From the NCBI GenBank assembly GCA_036278435.1, contig DASULA010000085.1, positions 1 through 15,072 of the forward strand: DNA of 15,072 nt, in the 5' to 3' direction. Made by a program: the position numbers and the translations under genes. The notes beneath the pieces are model-generated. The model saw only the letters and a list, made by a program, of their open reading frames with translations, made no database searches and was not told the origin of the DNA. This document shows positions 8,403 through 14,942 of this stretch, piece by piece (position 1 is the stretch's first letter; every line of letters begins with the position of its first letter). The DNA is from DASULA01 sp036278435 (GTDB taxonomy: Bacteria; Actinomycetota; Actinomycetes; Mycobacteriales; DASULA01).

Positions 8403-8550
8403 CTTTTGACTTTTCAGGCATCGTAACCTGCCTTACATGTCGTGCTAAGCCGAAGAGGACAGTAAATGCCGGCCATAGGCAAACGATCACGATGATCACC
8501 GTTCGCCATGATCGCAACCACGGTCGGGTAGTCAGCGGCGGCGGGGAGGA

Positions 8551-8572
8551 CCGGGCCGTCAGGTCGGCCCGG
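8551..8572 (-). terminator. Hairpin at the end of the exporter operon
   Basis: A perfect 8-bp stem, CCGGGCCG (8551-8558) with CGGCCCGG (8565-8572), encloses a 6-nt loop holding the permease stop codon. No T-run follows on the minus strand. It sits where the regulator-ATPase-permease transcript should end, before the rloAB promoter region. Confidence 0.4.
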
Positions 8573-9362
8573 CTGCCTGGCGGCGGTTGTAGAGACGAAC
8601 AGCCCAGAGGTAGCTGGCTAGGGCGATGCCGACGCTCCAGGCGATGGCGGCGATCGCGTGCGCGCCGATGGCGCCGCCGGTGAGCAGGCCGCGGACGGTC
8701 TGGGTGACCGGGGTGAAGGGTTCGTATTCGGCGAACTGGCGCAGCCCGGCGGGCATGCTGGCCGTGGGGACGAACCCGCTGGACAAGAACGGCAGCAGCG
8801 TGAGGAACATGGGGGTGTTGCTGGCGGTTTCGACGCTCCTGGCGGCCAGACCCAACGCTGCGGACAGCCAGATGAGCGCGAACGCGAACAGCGCGAGTAC
8901 ACCGGCGGCGGCCAGCCATTCACCGGCGCTGGCGTGCGATCGGAAGCCGATGGCCGCCGAAACGCCGACCACGAGCACGAGGACGGCGAGGGTTTGCAGC
9001 AGGCTGCCGACCACGTGGCCGGTGAGCACGGCGGCTCGGGAGATGGCCATGGTGCGGAACCTGTCGATGATGCCTGCGGTCATGTCGGTGGCGACGGAGA
9101 TCGCGGTGCCCAGGGCGGCGGATGCCACCGTGATGATCAGGATGCCGGGGACGACGTAGGTGAGGTAGGCGCCGCGGCCACCGGCGCCGGGCCCGGCGAG
9201 TTCGGCGCCGAGCTGGCCGCCGAAGACGTAGACGAACAGCAGCAGGAACACGATCGGGAAGCCCGCGAGCATGATCGTCAGTGACGGATAGCGGAGCTGG
9301 TGTTTGAGGTTGCGGCGCAGCATCGTCGCCGAATCGGCGACGGTGTAGGCGAGGGAGCTCAT
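8559..9362 (-). CDS. ABC-2 type permease, DrrB-like exporter subunit
   Basis: 267-residue integral membrane protein of the daunorubicin-resistance (DrrB) type. After a short cytoplasmic start with LRRNLKHQLRYPSLTI (15-30) come about six hydrophobic segments, from LAGFPIVFLLLFVYVFGG onward. The conserved ABC-2 region includes VVPGILIITVASAALGTAISVATDM and a periplasmic PTASMPAGLRQFAEYEPFTPVTQTVR before the last helix. This last motif is characteristic of DrrB-like permeases. The ATG at 9362 has GGAGG 8 nt upstream. The frame is open further upstream, but those residues are out-of-frame shadow of the ATPase gene. It lies 70 nt after the ATPase; the gap holds a 6-bp GC stem (9408-9422). It probably exports a hydrophobic compound or lipid with the ATPase. 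Confidence 0.9.
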   Translation of the reverse strand: MSSLAYTVADSATMLRRNLKHQLRYPSLTIMLAGFPIVFLLLFVYVFGGQLGAELAGPGAGGRGAYLTYVVPGILIITVASAALGTAISVATDMTAGIIDRFRTMAISRAAVLTGHVVGSLLQTLAVLVLVVGVSAAIGFRSHASAGEWLAAAGVLALFAFALIWLSAALGLAARSVETASNTPMFLTLLPFLSSGFVPTASMPAGLRQFAEYEPFTPVTQTVRGLLTGGAIGAHAIAAIAWSVGIALASYLWAVRLYNRRQAAGPT

Positions 9363-9432
9363 GAGGCGGCCTCCGAAGTGAGCATCGCAGCGAAGCGAGG
9401 AGCGGAACGGCGGAGACCGCCGGGAGGCACAG

Positions 9433-10413
9433 TCATGGCTGGAGGGCTTCCTCTTGCTGGCGGGTGGCGGGTCCGACGGCGGCGTGGCCGGTGACGGCGA
9501 AGAACACGTCGTCAAGATCGGGTGTGTGGATCGACAGGTGCTCGACGGTGATCCGGGCGTCGTCCAGCTCGTCGAGCACGCGGCGCAGCGAGGCGATGCT
9601 GCCGTCACCGGGGACCTGCAGGATCAGTTGATCGTCGTCCGGGGTGGCGTTCGGGATCATGTTGACCGCCGCGCGCAGGGCGTCCGGTCCGGCGAACCGG
9701 AGCTGGATGTGCCCGCCGGGGATGCGGCGCTTCAGTTCGGCGGGGGTGCCTTCGGCGACGATCCGCCCGTGATCCAGCACCGCGACATGGTCGGCCAGTT
9801 CGTCGGCCTCGTCGAGGTACTGGGTGGTGAGGAAGATCGTCACGCCGCCCGCGACCAGTTCCCGGATGATCTGCCACATGGTGCGGCGGCTGCGCGGGTC
9901 CAGGCCGGTGGTGGGCTCGTCGAGAAAGATCACCGACGGGTTGCCGACCAGGGTCATCGCCAGGTCCAGCCTGCGCCGCATCCCGCCGGAGTAGGTCGAC
10001 AGCGGCTTGCGTGCGACGCCGGTCAGGTCGAACCGTTCGAGCAGTTCGGCGATCCGGCGGCGTCCTGCCTGCCGTCCAAGGTGGCGAAGGTCGGCCATCA
10101 GGCGCAGGTTCTCCTCGCCGGTGAGCAGGTTGTCCACCGCGGAGAACTGACCGGTGACGCCGATCAGGGCGCGCACCGCGTCCGGGTTGGTGACCACGTC
10201 GTGACCGCCGACCCGGACGTTGCCGCTGTCGGCCGGGATCAGGGTGGACAGGATCCGCACCATCGTCGTCTTGCCGGTACCGTTGGGCCCGAGCAGGGAG
10301 AAGACGGTCCCTTCGGCGACCGTGAGGTCCACCCCGTCGAGCACGATGTGCTCGCCGAAGGACTTGCGCACGGCGCTGGCGCCGATCGCCGGCACGGTCG
10401 GACTGATCGTCAC
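9433..10413 (-). CDS. DrrA-like ABC exporter ATPase
   Basis: 326-residue ATPase from a GTG at 10413 preceded by GCGAGGAA; upstream open frame was rejected because it reads antisense-like Arg/Trp-rich sequence. Motifs are Walker A GPNGTGKTT (42-50), signature YSGGMRRRLD (141-150) and Walker B VIFLDEP (161-167). The switch position is Gln (LTTQYLDEADELAD, 195-208), the normal DrrA variant. The C-terminal accessory domain contains the DrrA-family motif HTPDLDDVFFAVTGH (296-310). It follows the regulator by 13 nt and precedes the permease, forming a three-gene operon. Expected role: ATP-driven efflux of an antibiotic-like or lipophilic molecule, dimerised at the membrane with the permease. The substrate is not deducible. 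Confidence 0.92.
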   Translation of the reverse strand: MTISPTVPAIGASAVRKSFGEHIVLDGVDLTVAEGTVFSLLGPNGTGKTTMVRILSTLIPADSGNVRVGGHDVVTNPDAVRALIGVTGQFSAVDNLLTGEENLRLMADLRHLGRQAGRRRIAELLERFDLTGVARKPLSTYSGGMRRRLDLAMTLVGNPSVIFLDEPTTGLDPRSRRTMWQIIRELVAGGVTIFLTTQYLDEADELADHVAVLDHGRIVAEGTPAELKRRIPGGHIQLRFAGPDALRAAVNMIPNATPDDDQLILQVPGDGSIASLRRVLDELDDARITVEHLSIHTPDLDDVFFAVTGHAAVGPATRQQEEALQP

Positions 10414-10426
10414 GAGTTCCTCGCTT

Positions 10427-10930
10427 TCAGTGCTGCGGTGGGAGGTCAGGGAGTTCGCCGGCTGCGGACAGCGACTTGCTGTGGGCTTGCCAGTCCTTCT
10501 CCAGCTCCGGCAGCCGCGCCACCAGGAAGTCCGCGAACGCCGCGTACCACAGCAGCAGCGCCCGCCGCTCGGGTGTCGCATCGACCAGCAGCGCCAGGCC
10601 CTCGCGGGCCAGATCGCCCTGCTCCTGGTACTCGGTCACGTCGAAGCCCGCCGCCTCGGCACTGGTCATGTCGATCCAGACGCGGTCCATCCGCTCACCC
10701 GCGGCCCGCGAGCGGCGGATGTAGCCAAGGTTGTCCAGGAAGGCAACCGCGTTGGTGATCGCGCTCCGGCTGGCCAGCAACGCCTCGGCCAGCTCCCCGA
10801 TGCTCTGCTCGCGCGGGTCGCAGATCATCAGGTAACCAAGCAGCCGGCCCACCATCGGCGCCATGCCGTAGCGGCGGGCGTAGAGCCGGCCGGCGTGGTC
10901 GGCGAACGTGACCTCAGCATCGGTAGGCAT
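10427..10930 (-). CDS. GbsR/MarR-like winged-helix regulator of the exporter operon
   Basis: 167-residue transcription factor from the ATG at 10930. The N-terminal half carries a winged HTH typical of GbsR-like regulators: MVGRLLGYLMICDPREQSIGELAEALLASRSAITNAVAFLDNLGYI (26-71) followed by the wing ERMDRVWIDM. The C-terminal half is helical (about 100-158), fitting a dimerisation or ligand region. In-frame starts exist at 10936 (ATG) and 10966 (TTG) without ribosome sites. The ATG at 10930 sits 7 nt beyond a TAACCT box, so the message may be leaderless. It is the first gene of the operon with the DrrAB-like exporter, 13 nt before the ATPase. A 32-bp palindrome over its -35 suggests self-repression relieved by a ligand of the exporter. 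Confidence 0.87.
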   Translation of the reverse strand: MPTDAEVTFADHAGRLYARRYGMAPMVGRLLGYLMICDPREQSIGELAEALLASRSAITNAVAFLDNLGYIRRSRAAGERMDRVWIDMTSAEAAGFDVTEYQEQGDLAREGLALLVDATPERRALLLWYAAFADFLVARLPELEKDWQAHSKSLSAAGELPDLPPQH

Positions 10931-10937
10931 ACGCATG

Positions 10938-10966
10938 AGGTTACAGTCAGAACTGAGATGACACAA
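10938..10966 (-). promoter_or_regulatory. Candidate promoter of the regulator-exporter operon (leaderless)
   Basis: Minus strand TTGTGT (10966-10961), 17-nt spacer, TAACCT (10943-10938). Seven nt later comes the A of the ATG at 10930, the expected start of transcription, so the mRNA may begin at the start codon. The -35 lies in one arm of the 32-bp palindrome, so a dimer bound there would block polymerase. Confidence 0.45.
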
Positions 10967-10983
10967 ATTTGTGTCATCTCAGT
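10952..10983. promoter_or_regulatory. 32-bp perfect palindrome: probable regulator operator, possibly also a terminator
   Basis: Each arm reads ACTGAGATGACACAAA and its reverse complement with no mismatch across 32 bp. It is AT-richer than its surroundings. It contains the amidase stop codon (10979-10981) and the -35 of the regulator promoter. As DNA it suits a symmetric dimer such as the adjacent GbsR/MarR-like protein. As RNA it folds to a 13-bp stem with an AAATTT loop that could end the amidase transcript before the exporter operon, though only a short T-poor tract follows. Confidence 0.7.
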
Positions 10984-12481
10984 CGACGCCGACGGTATCC
11001 TCCAGCACCGCGGGCTGTCCAGAGGTGGTCGGGTGGCCAGCCGAACGGTGGGTGAACCCGGTGGTCGCCGCTTCGAGTTGGGCGGACAGGCCGAACAAGA
11101 CGTCCTCGCGGCCGTAGCCGGCCACGAGCTGCACGCCCACGGGAAGCCCGGTCGCGGTGCGGTGCAGCGGCAGCGACACGGCCGGCTGGCCGGTGACGTT
11201 GTACGGGGCGGTGAACTGCCCCAGGTCGCCGACCTGCTCGGCGGTCGGGTGCAGCGGCAGCCGGCCCAGCGGAGGCGGGGGTTCGGGCACGGTCGGGGTG
11301 ACCAGCACGTCGTGGTCGGTCCACCAAGCCGCGATCGCCCGGGCCCAGCCCTGCAACCGTTCCACCGCGGCCACGTAGGCCCTGGCCGTGGCGGCCCGGC
11401 CGAGTTCGGCCAGCATCCAGTTGCGTGGTTCCACGTCGTCCGGGCCGATCGGCGTGCCCAGCCGGGCCGACCAGCGGTCCAGGTCGCGGGCCACCGACAC
11501 GGCGAACACCAGGCCGAACGCCGGGTCCGGGTCGGTGTCTGCCAGCGCGGCCGGACTGCCGAAATCCACCTGGTGGCCGAGGGAGGTCAGCAGCGCGCCG
11601 GTGCGTTCCACCGCGGCCACGCAGTCGGGGTGGCAGTCCCGCCGGCCGCCGGGAACCTCGGTGAGCAGCCCGATCCGCAGCCGGCGGGGCGGCGCGCCGA
11701 CCTCGGCGGAGAACGGCCGGGCCGGCGGCGGCGCGGTGTACGGGTCGCCTGGTGCCGGGCCGGCCACCGCGTCCAGCACGGCCGCGGTGTCGGCCACGGT
11801 GCGGGTGAGCACGCCCTCGCAGGTGAGCATCGCCCAGTACTCGCCGAAGTCCGGGCCGAGCGACGTGCGGGCCCGGGTCGGTTTGAGCCCGACCACCCCG
11901 CACATGCTGGCCGGCAGCCGGATCGACCCGCCCATGTCGTTGCCGTGCGCCACCGGCACCATGCCGGCCGCCACCGCCGCGGCCGACCCTCCGCTGGAGC
12001 CGCCGGCCGAACGGGTCGGGTCGGCCGGGTTGCGGGTCGGGCCGTAGGCCAGCGGCTCGGTGGTGTAGGCGGTGGCCAGTTCCGGGGTGTTCGTCCGGCC
12101 GAGGATGACCAGCCCGGCGGCCCGGAACCGGGCGGCCAGCACGGTGTCGGTCGGCTCGGTCCAACTCCGCTCGCGCAGCAGCCGCATCCCGGCGTGGTAC
12201 GGGTCACCGGCGGTGTGGCAGACCGCGTCCTTGACCAGCATCGGCACCCCGGCGAGCGGACCGCCGCCGGCTCCGGCCATGCCGCCCGCGCCGCCCGCCC
12301 CGACCGCCCCGATCCGTTCGGCGTCGGCCAGGGCGGCGTCGAACCGCCGGTGGATCACCGCGTTCAGCGCCGCGTCGGCCGCCTCGATCCGCCCGATCGC
12401 GGCGGTCACCAGTTCGGTCGGGGTGACTCGCCCGGACCGCACCGCCCGCGCCATGCCCACCGCGTCGGTGGGCTCAGACAT
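10979..12481 (-). CDS. Amidase-signature family hydrolase
   Basis: 500-residue cytoplasmic amidase of the Ser-cisSer-Lys type, normal family length. The triad is visible: Lys84 in MLVKD, cis-Ser162 in AGGSSGGSA (159-167) and nucleophile Ser186 in GNDMGGSIRLP (180-190), followed by CGVVGLKPTRAR. A Gly/Ala-rich low-complexity insertion lies at 58-74. The C-terminal section FTAPYNVTGQPAVSLPL is also family-typical. The ATG at 12481 overlaps the EthD-like gene's stop by 8 nt, so the two are coupled. It is the third gene of the operon with the PPOX and EthD-like genes under operator site C. It hydrolyses an amide bond, but members range from aryl acylamides to indoleacetamide and the substrate cannot be assigned. 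It is not likely to be GatA, since no gatB/gatC is present. Confidence 0.93.
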   Translation of the reverse strand: MSEPTDAVGMARAVRSGRVTPTELVTAAIGRIEAADAALNAVIHRRFDAALADAERIGAVGAGGAGGMAGAGGGPLAGVPMLVKDAVCHTAGDPYHAGMRLLRERSWTEPTDTVLAARFRAAGLVILGRTNTPELATAYTTEPLAYGPTRNPADPTRSAGGSSGGSAAAVAAGMVPVAHGNDMGGSIRLPASMCGVVGLKPTRARTSLGPDFGEYWAMLTCEGVLTRTVADTAAVLDAVAGPAPGDPYTAPPPARPFSAEVGAPPRRLRIGLLTEVPGGRRDCHPDCVAAVERTGALLTSLGHQVDFGSPAALADTDPDPAFGLVFAVSVARDLDRWSARLGTPIGPDDVEPRNWMLAELGRAATARAYVAAVERLQGWARAIAAWWTDHDVLVTPTVPEPPPPLGRLPLHPTAEQVGDLGQFTAPYNVTGQPAVSLPLHRTATGLPVGVQLVAGYGREDVLFGLSAQLEAATTGFTHRSAGHPTTSGQPAVLEDTVGVD

Positions 12482-12851
12482 CGGGTCGGTCGGCGGTCGG
12501 GCCGCGGTCGACCTCGGTGGTGTCGGTCACCAGGTAGAAGCGGAACGCGGTGCGCCCGGCCGGCCCGCGTTCGGCCGGGATCGGGTGCGCGTCGAACCAC
12601 TCCTGGTAGCGCCGGTAGGCCTCGGCGTCGGCGAAGTGCATCTCGGCGATCCGGTAGAAGGTGAGCCCCTGTTCGCCGGCCGCCGACCCGCTGGAGGTCC
12701 TCGGCACCGGCCGCACCACCTTGTTGAACACCAGCCGGTCCACGTACGGGTTGGCCAGGATGTCCGGCGCGTGCACGTCGAACAGCCAGCGCTCGTACTC
12801 CTGTGGCGTCACCCCGTCGGCGATGTCGTAGCCGATCAGCGTCTTGATCAC
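12474..12851 (-). CDS. EthD-like dimeric alpha/beta-barrel protein
   Basis: 125-residue protein starting at GTG 12851, which overlaps the PPOX gene's stop as GTGA and has GGAGG about 5 nt upstream. The frame is open back to 13496, but that part reads Gly/Arg/Pro-rich shadow of the PPOX gene. Residues match the ferredoxin-like barrel fold of EthD/Dabb proteins: first strand IKTLIGYDI, helix PQEYERWLFDVHAPDILANP with the conserved His, strand VDRLVFNKVV, then TFYRIAEMHFADAEAYRRYQEW. Such proteins often accompany catabolic enzymes as small oxygenases, isomerases or helper proteins. It sits between PPOX and amidase with overlaps at both ends, indicating a fixed operon. The precise reaction is unknown. 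Confidence 0.82.
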   Translation of the reverse strand: MIKTLIGYDIADGVTPQEYERWLFDVHAPDILANPYVDRLVFNKVVRPVPRTSSGSAAGEQGLTFYRIAEMHFADAEAYRRYQEWFDAHPIPAERGPAGRTAFRFYLVTDTTEVDRGPTADRPDV

Positions 12852-13417
12852 GTGTCCTCCACTAGCCAGGTGAACGACTGGGCGCCGGCGCCGAAGCCCT
12901 CGGCCCGCACCCGCACCGGTCGGACGTGCACGCCGACCAGGTCGCGGGCCACCTCGGCCGGGGTGCGGGTCGGTGCCTGGGCGTAGCCGCGGGCGGTGTT
13001 GATCCGGGTCTGCCGCTGGTACCGGTCGACCGTCCAGTCGGCGTCCCGGAACTCCGCGACCCCGCGCAGGAACACCACCCGGGGCACCAGCAGCCCGAAG
13101 TCGTACACGTGTGGCCGGTCGTTGACCGAGCCGGGCGCGGGCGGGCCGACCCAGGTGATCTCCAGCCGCGGGTTCGCCCGCAACTGGCCGAGCCGCCGGT
13201 GCACCCGGCGCTGGACCAGGTCCACCGACCAGTCCTCGTTGACCGGAGCGCCCATGGTCCGCCCGACCGGGAAGCCGACCCGGCCGACCGTGACCACCTG
13301 GGCGAACCCGGCCTCGGCGCGCAGGAAGTCCAGCACCTCGCGCTGGACCTGGGGCAGCGGCTTGGCCGGTACGCCCCGCCCGTCCCGCTCGTTGCCGTCG
13401 ATCTGGACCGTCGCCAC
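12848..13417 (-). CDS. Pyridoxamine 5'-phosphate oxidase-like (FMN/F420 split-barrel) protein
   Basis: 189 residues from the GTG at 13417, which has GGGAGGAG about 8 nt upstream. An earlier in-frame GTG at 13447 lies inside operator site C, so it is disfavoured. The split-barrel core reads FAQVVTVGRVGFPVGRTMGAPV, then RVHRRLGQLRANPRLEITWVG and later VFLRGVAEFRD. The C-terminus ends VRPVRVRAEGFGAGAQSFTW, seen in several actinobacterial PPOX-fold proteins. Members bind FMN, F420 or haem, and many reduce or oxidise small molecules. It is the first gene of the operon with EthD-like and amidase genes, directly downstream of a copy of the IclR-type element, so probably co-regulated with the importer. 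Cofactor and substrate cannot be told from sequence alone. Confidence 0.82.
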   Translation of the reverse strand: MATVQIDGNERDGRGVPAKPLPQVQREVLDFLRAEAGFAQVVTVGRVGFPVGRTMGAPVNEDWSVDLVQRRVHRRLGQLRANPRLEITWVGPPAPGSVNDRPHVYDFGLLVPRVVFLRGVAEFRDADWTVDRYQRQTRINTARGYAQAPTRTPAEVARDLVGVHVRPVRVRAEGFGAGAQSFTWLVEDT

Positions 13418-13438
13418 CAACCACTCCTCCCGCCTCTG

Positions 13439-13463
13439 TTCCGCCACACGGAATCACGTTCCG
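13439..13463. promoter_or_regulatory. Putative IclR operator, site C (PPOX-EthD-amidase operon)
   Basis: Reads TTCCG-CCACA-CGGAA-TCACG-TTCCG: all three half-sites are perfect here, making two overlapping palindromes. Its edge is 22 nt upstream of the chosen PPOX start. It matches sites A and B more than 8 kb away, which ties the amidase operon to the regulator encoded at 5198-6007. Confidence 0.68.
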
Positions 13464-13537
13464 CTCTAGCATGACGTACGCTTCACGCTCTGCCAAGGGC
13501 CGTCACGGCACTCCTCGCGGCATGTCACACTCGATAC

Positions 13538-13818
13538 GTGATCCAGGTGGCGGTCCATGAGTGGGGCGAGTCGCGCGAACTACCGCGGTGGCTGGACAAG
13601 GCCGCGAAGGTACACCAGCGACTTAGGTGAAGATGCCCGATGGGCGGGTAGCTGTCATTATGACCGCGCCCGACTGTGAGTCGACAGAAGAAACGCTTGC
13701 CATCGCAAGCGACCCGGAAATGCGCGAAGCCATCCGCAGGGGACTGCGCGACGTGGAACAAGCTGACATAGTCGATTTCGCCGAAGCTCGCCGAATGCTT
13801 GACAGGCCGCAGGAGTGA
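13538..13818 (+). pseudogene. Phd/YefM-like antitoxin, frameshifted
   Basis: Two reading frames together spell a Phd/YefM-type antitoxin. The N-terminal part (13538-13630) gives VIQVAVHEWGESRELPRWLD..HQRLR then TGA. The C-terminal part, open from GTG 13627, gives KMPDGRVAVIM, then ESTEETLAIASDPEMREAI and DIVDFAEARRML, which is the family's DNA-binding tail and toxin-binding helix. Adding one base at about 13628 would join them into a 93-residue protein of normal family length, so a single-base deletion is likely. Because the fragments overlap as GTGA, re-initiation could still make the C-terminal part alone. It overlaps the toxin gene by 4 nt, the usual pairing. Its base composition is less GC-rich than its neighbours. 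Confidence 0.65.
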
Positions 13819-14102
13819 CCAGCGGGCACCTCACGGTCAAACTGGCGCGGTCGGCTGTCCGGGAATCGCAATCCCAGAAGATCCCTCGCCCTGTGGTGGA
13901 TGCGGTCCTCGCCATGACAAGCGGGCCACTGAGCGAGAACTCGTGGCGAGTCTGAAAGCCGCTGGCCGAACCGTACGCCGGGCTGTGATCCGCACGTCAC
14001 AATGATTACCGGATCATCTATGAGATCCATCGCCAAGAAGGCGTGGTGGTCGTTGACGCGATTCGCCATCGGTCAGATGCGTATCGCCCCGGTACTCGAT
14101 AG
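13815..14102 (+). pseudogene. RelE/ParE-family toxin with two in-frame TGA stops
   Basis: One continuous frame of 95 codons from GTG 13815 to TAG 14100-14102 spells a RelE-type toxin. It reads LTVKLARSAVRES..IPRPVVDAV, then GPLSENSWRV-stop-KPLAEPYAGL-stop-SARHNDYRIIYEIHRQEG and VVVVDAIRHRSDAYR. The stops are TGA at 13953-13955, where relatives have Gly (GGA to TGA), and at 13986-13988, where relatives have Trp (TGG to TGA). Everything else, including the catalytic-core strand YRIIYEI and terminal RHR.DAYR, is preserved and in frame. Loss looks recent. AGGAG precedes the start, which overlaps the antitoxin stop as GTGA. Both partners are broken, consistent with decay of an acquired module. Confidence 0.75.
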
Positions 14103-14115
14103 GAAATCGGCCGAT

Positions 14116-14784
14116 TCAAGATCGCTCAGGCGGTCGGGCCGGCGGGGTCGGCAGGGTGACGAGGTAAGCCAACACCTCGTCCACGCCGAGGACGTCGGCG
14201 TACTTGGCGTCCAGGTCGAACAGGCTGGCCCGGTGCGGGCGCTCGTCTCGGTCCCCCACTGCCTCGCGGACCACGACGGGCACGAACCCGTGCTGCACCG
14301 CATCCACCGCGGTGGCCCGCACGCAGCCGCTGGTGGACAGCCCGGCGATGATCACCGTGTCGACCCCGGCGGCGGTCAGGGTGGGGGCCAGCGAGGTGCC
14401 GAAGAACCCACTCGCGTACTGCTTGTCCAGCACCAGCTCACCGGGCTCCGGCGCCAGTTCGGACACGATCTCACCCTCGGCGGTGTGACCCTGGAACACC
14501 GCCAGCGCCGCCACCTTGCGGTAGAACAGCCCGCCGTCGGCGCCGCCGGGCGCATACACCACCCGGGTGTAGATCACCGGGACGGCGGCGGCGCGCGCGG
14601 CGGCGAGCAGCCGGGCGGCCGGTTCGACCACGCCCTCCACGCCCGCGTACAGGGCACAGCCGGGGGTCAGGTAGGCGTTCACGAAGTCGATCACCAGCAG
14701 CGCGGGGCGCCGCCCGAACCCCAGCCGCCGGGCGAACCCGGCCCGGGCGTAGTCCCCGGCCAGTTCCGGCGCGTCCTCGTTCAT
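14116..14784 (-). CDS. Isochorismatase-fold amidohydrolase, N-carbamoylsarcosine amidase-like
   Basis: 222-residue cysteine hydrolase from the ATG at 14784 (GGGG about 6 nt upstream). The frame is open to a GTG at 14892, but those residues do not resemble the family. The catalytic set is visible: Asp33 in LLVIDFVNAY, Lys121 in LVLDKQYASGFFGT and Cys154 in GLSTSGCVRATAVDAVQHGF. The surroundings GFGRRPALLVIDF and DAKYADVLGVDEVLAYL closely follow N-carbamoylsarcosine amidohydrolases and maleamate amidases rather than true isochorismatases. It should release ammonia from a small carbamoyl or amide compound in the cytoplasm. It follows a Dabb-type gene on the same strand and converges with the broken toxin gene (13 nt apart). 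It probably belongs to the same catabolic set as the amidase, but no shared operator is visible inside the window. Confidence 0.9.
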   Translation of the reverse strand: MNEDAPELAGDYARAGFARRLGFGRRPALLVIDFVNAYLTPGCALYAGVEGVVEPAARLLAAARAAAVPVIYTRVVYAPGGADGGLFYRKVAALAVFQGHTAEGEIVSELAPEPGELVLDKQYASGFFGTSLAPTLTAAGVDTVIIAGLSTSGCVRATAVDAVQHGFVPVVVREAVGDRDERPHRASLFDLDAKYADVLGVDEVLAYLVTLPTPPARPPERS

Positions 14785-14919
14785 ACCTGTCCCCGCTCCG
14801 CTGCCGGCGGGCAGGCCGCACCAGCGCACGGTGCCACCAGGTCGGATCGCCACGACTCGCTCACCACTGCTCCTTCCGGCGGGACGCGGCACGGTCGCGA
14901 CCCGCTCCTTCGGCTCGGG

Positions 14920-14935
14920 CGCCGGGCAGCCGGCG
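14920..14935 (-). terminator. Small GC hairpin after the Dabb gene
   Basis: CGCCGG (14920-14925) pairs with CCGGCG (14930-14935) around a 4-nt loop, 8 nt past the Dabb-protein stop. There is no T-run. It may weakly terminate or attenuate reading into the isochorismatase-fold gene, or merely be GC-rich background. Confidence 0.25.
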
Positions 14936-14942
14936 GCCCCGG

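Noticed and set aside
8480..8520. Repeated GATCA/TGATC words between rloA and the exporter permease
   Set aside because: Arms are short and irregularly spaced; no consistent operator or repeat array could be drawn.
9363..9608. N-terminal extension of the exporter permease to 9608
   Set aside because: The extra residues read out of frame through the ATPase 3' end; the ATG at 9362 with GGAGG gives the normal DrrB length.
10220..12664. Very long plus-strand open frame (814 codons) opposite the exporter ATPase, regulator and amidase
   Set aside because: Arg/Gly/Pro/His-rich translation with no family motifs; it is the antisense shadow of several well-supported minus-strand genes and crosses their boundaries and the palindrome.
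12852..13496. N-terminal extension of the EthD-like gene to 13496
   Set aside because: Those residues are Gly/Arg/Pro-rich, lie out of frame across the PPOX gene, and a GTG with a good ribosome site at 12851 starts the recognisable barrel domain.
13953..13988. Selenocysteine or other UGA recoding in the toxin gene
   Set aside because: Relatives have Gly and Trp at these places, not Cys or Sec, and I saw no obvious recoding hairpin; decay is simpler, especially with a frameshifted antitoxin beside it.
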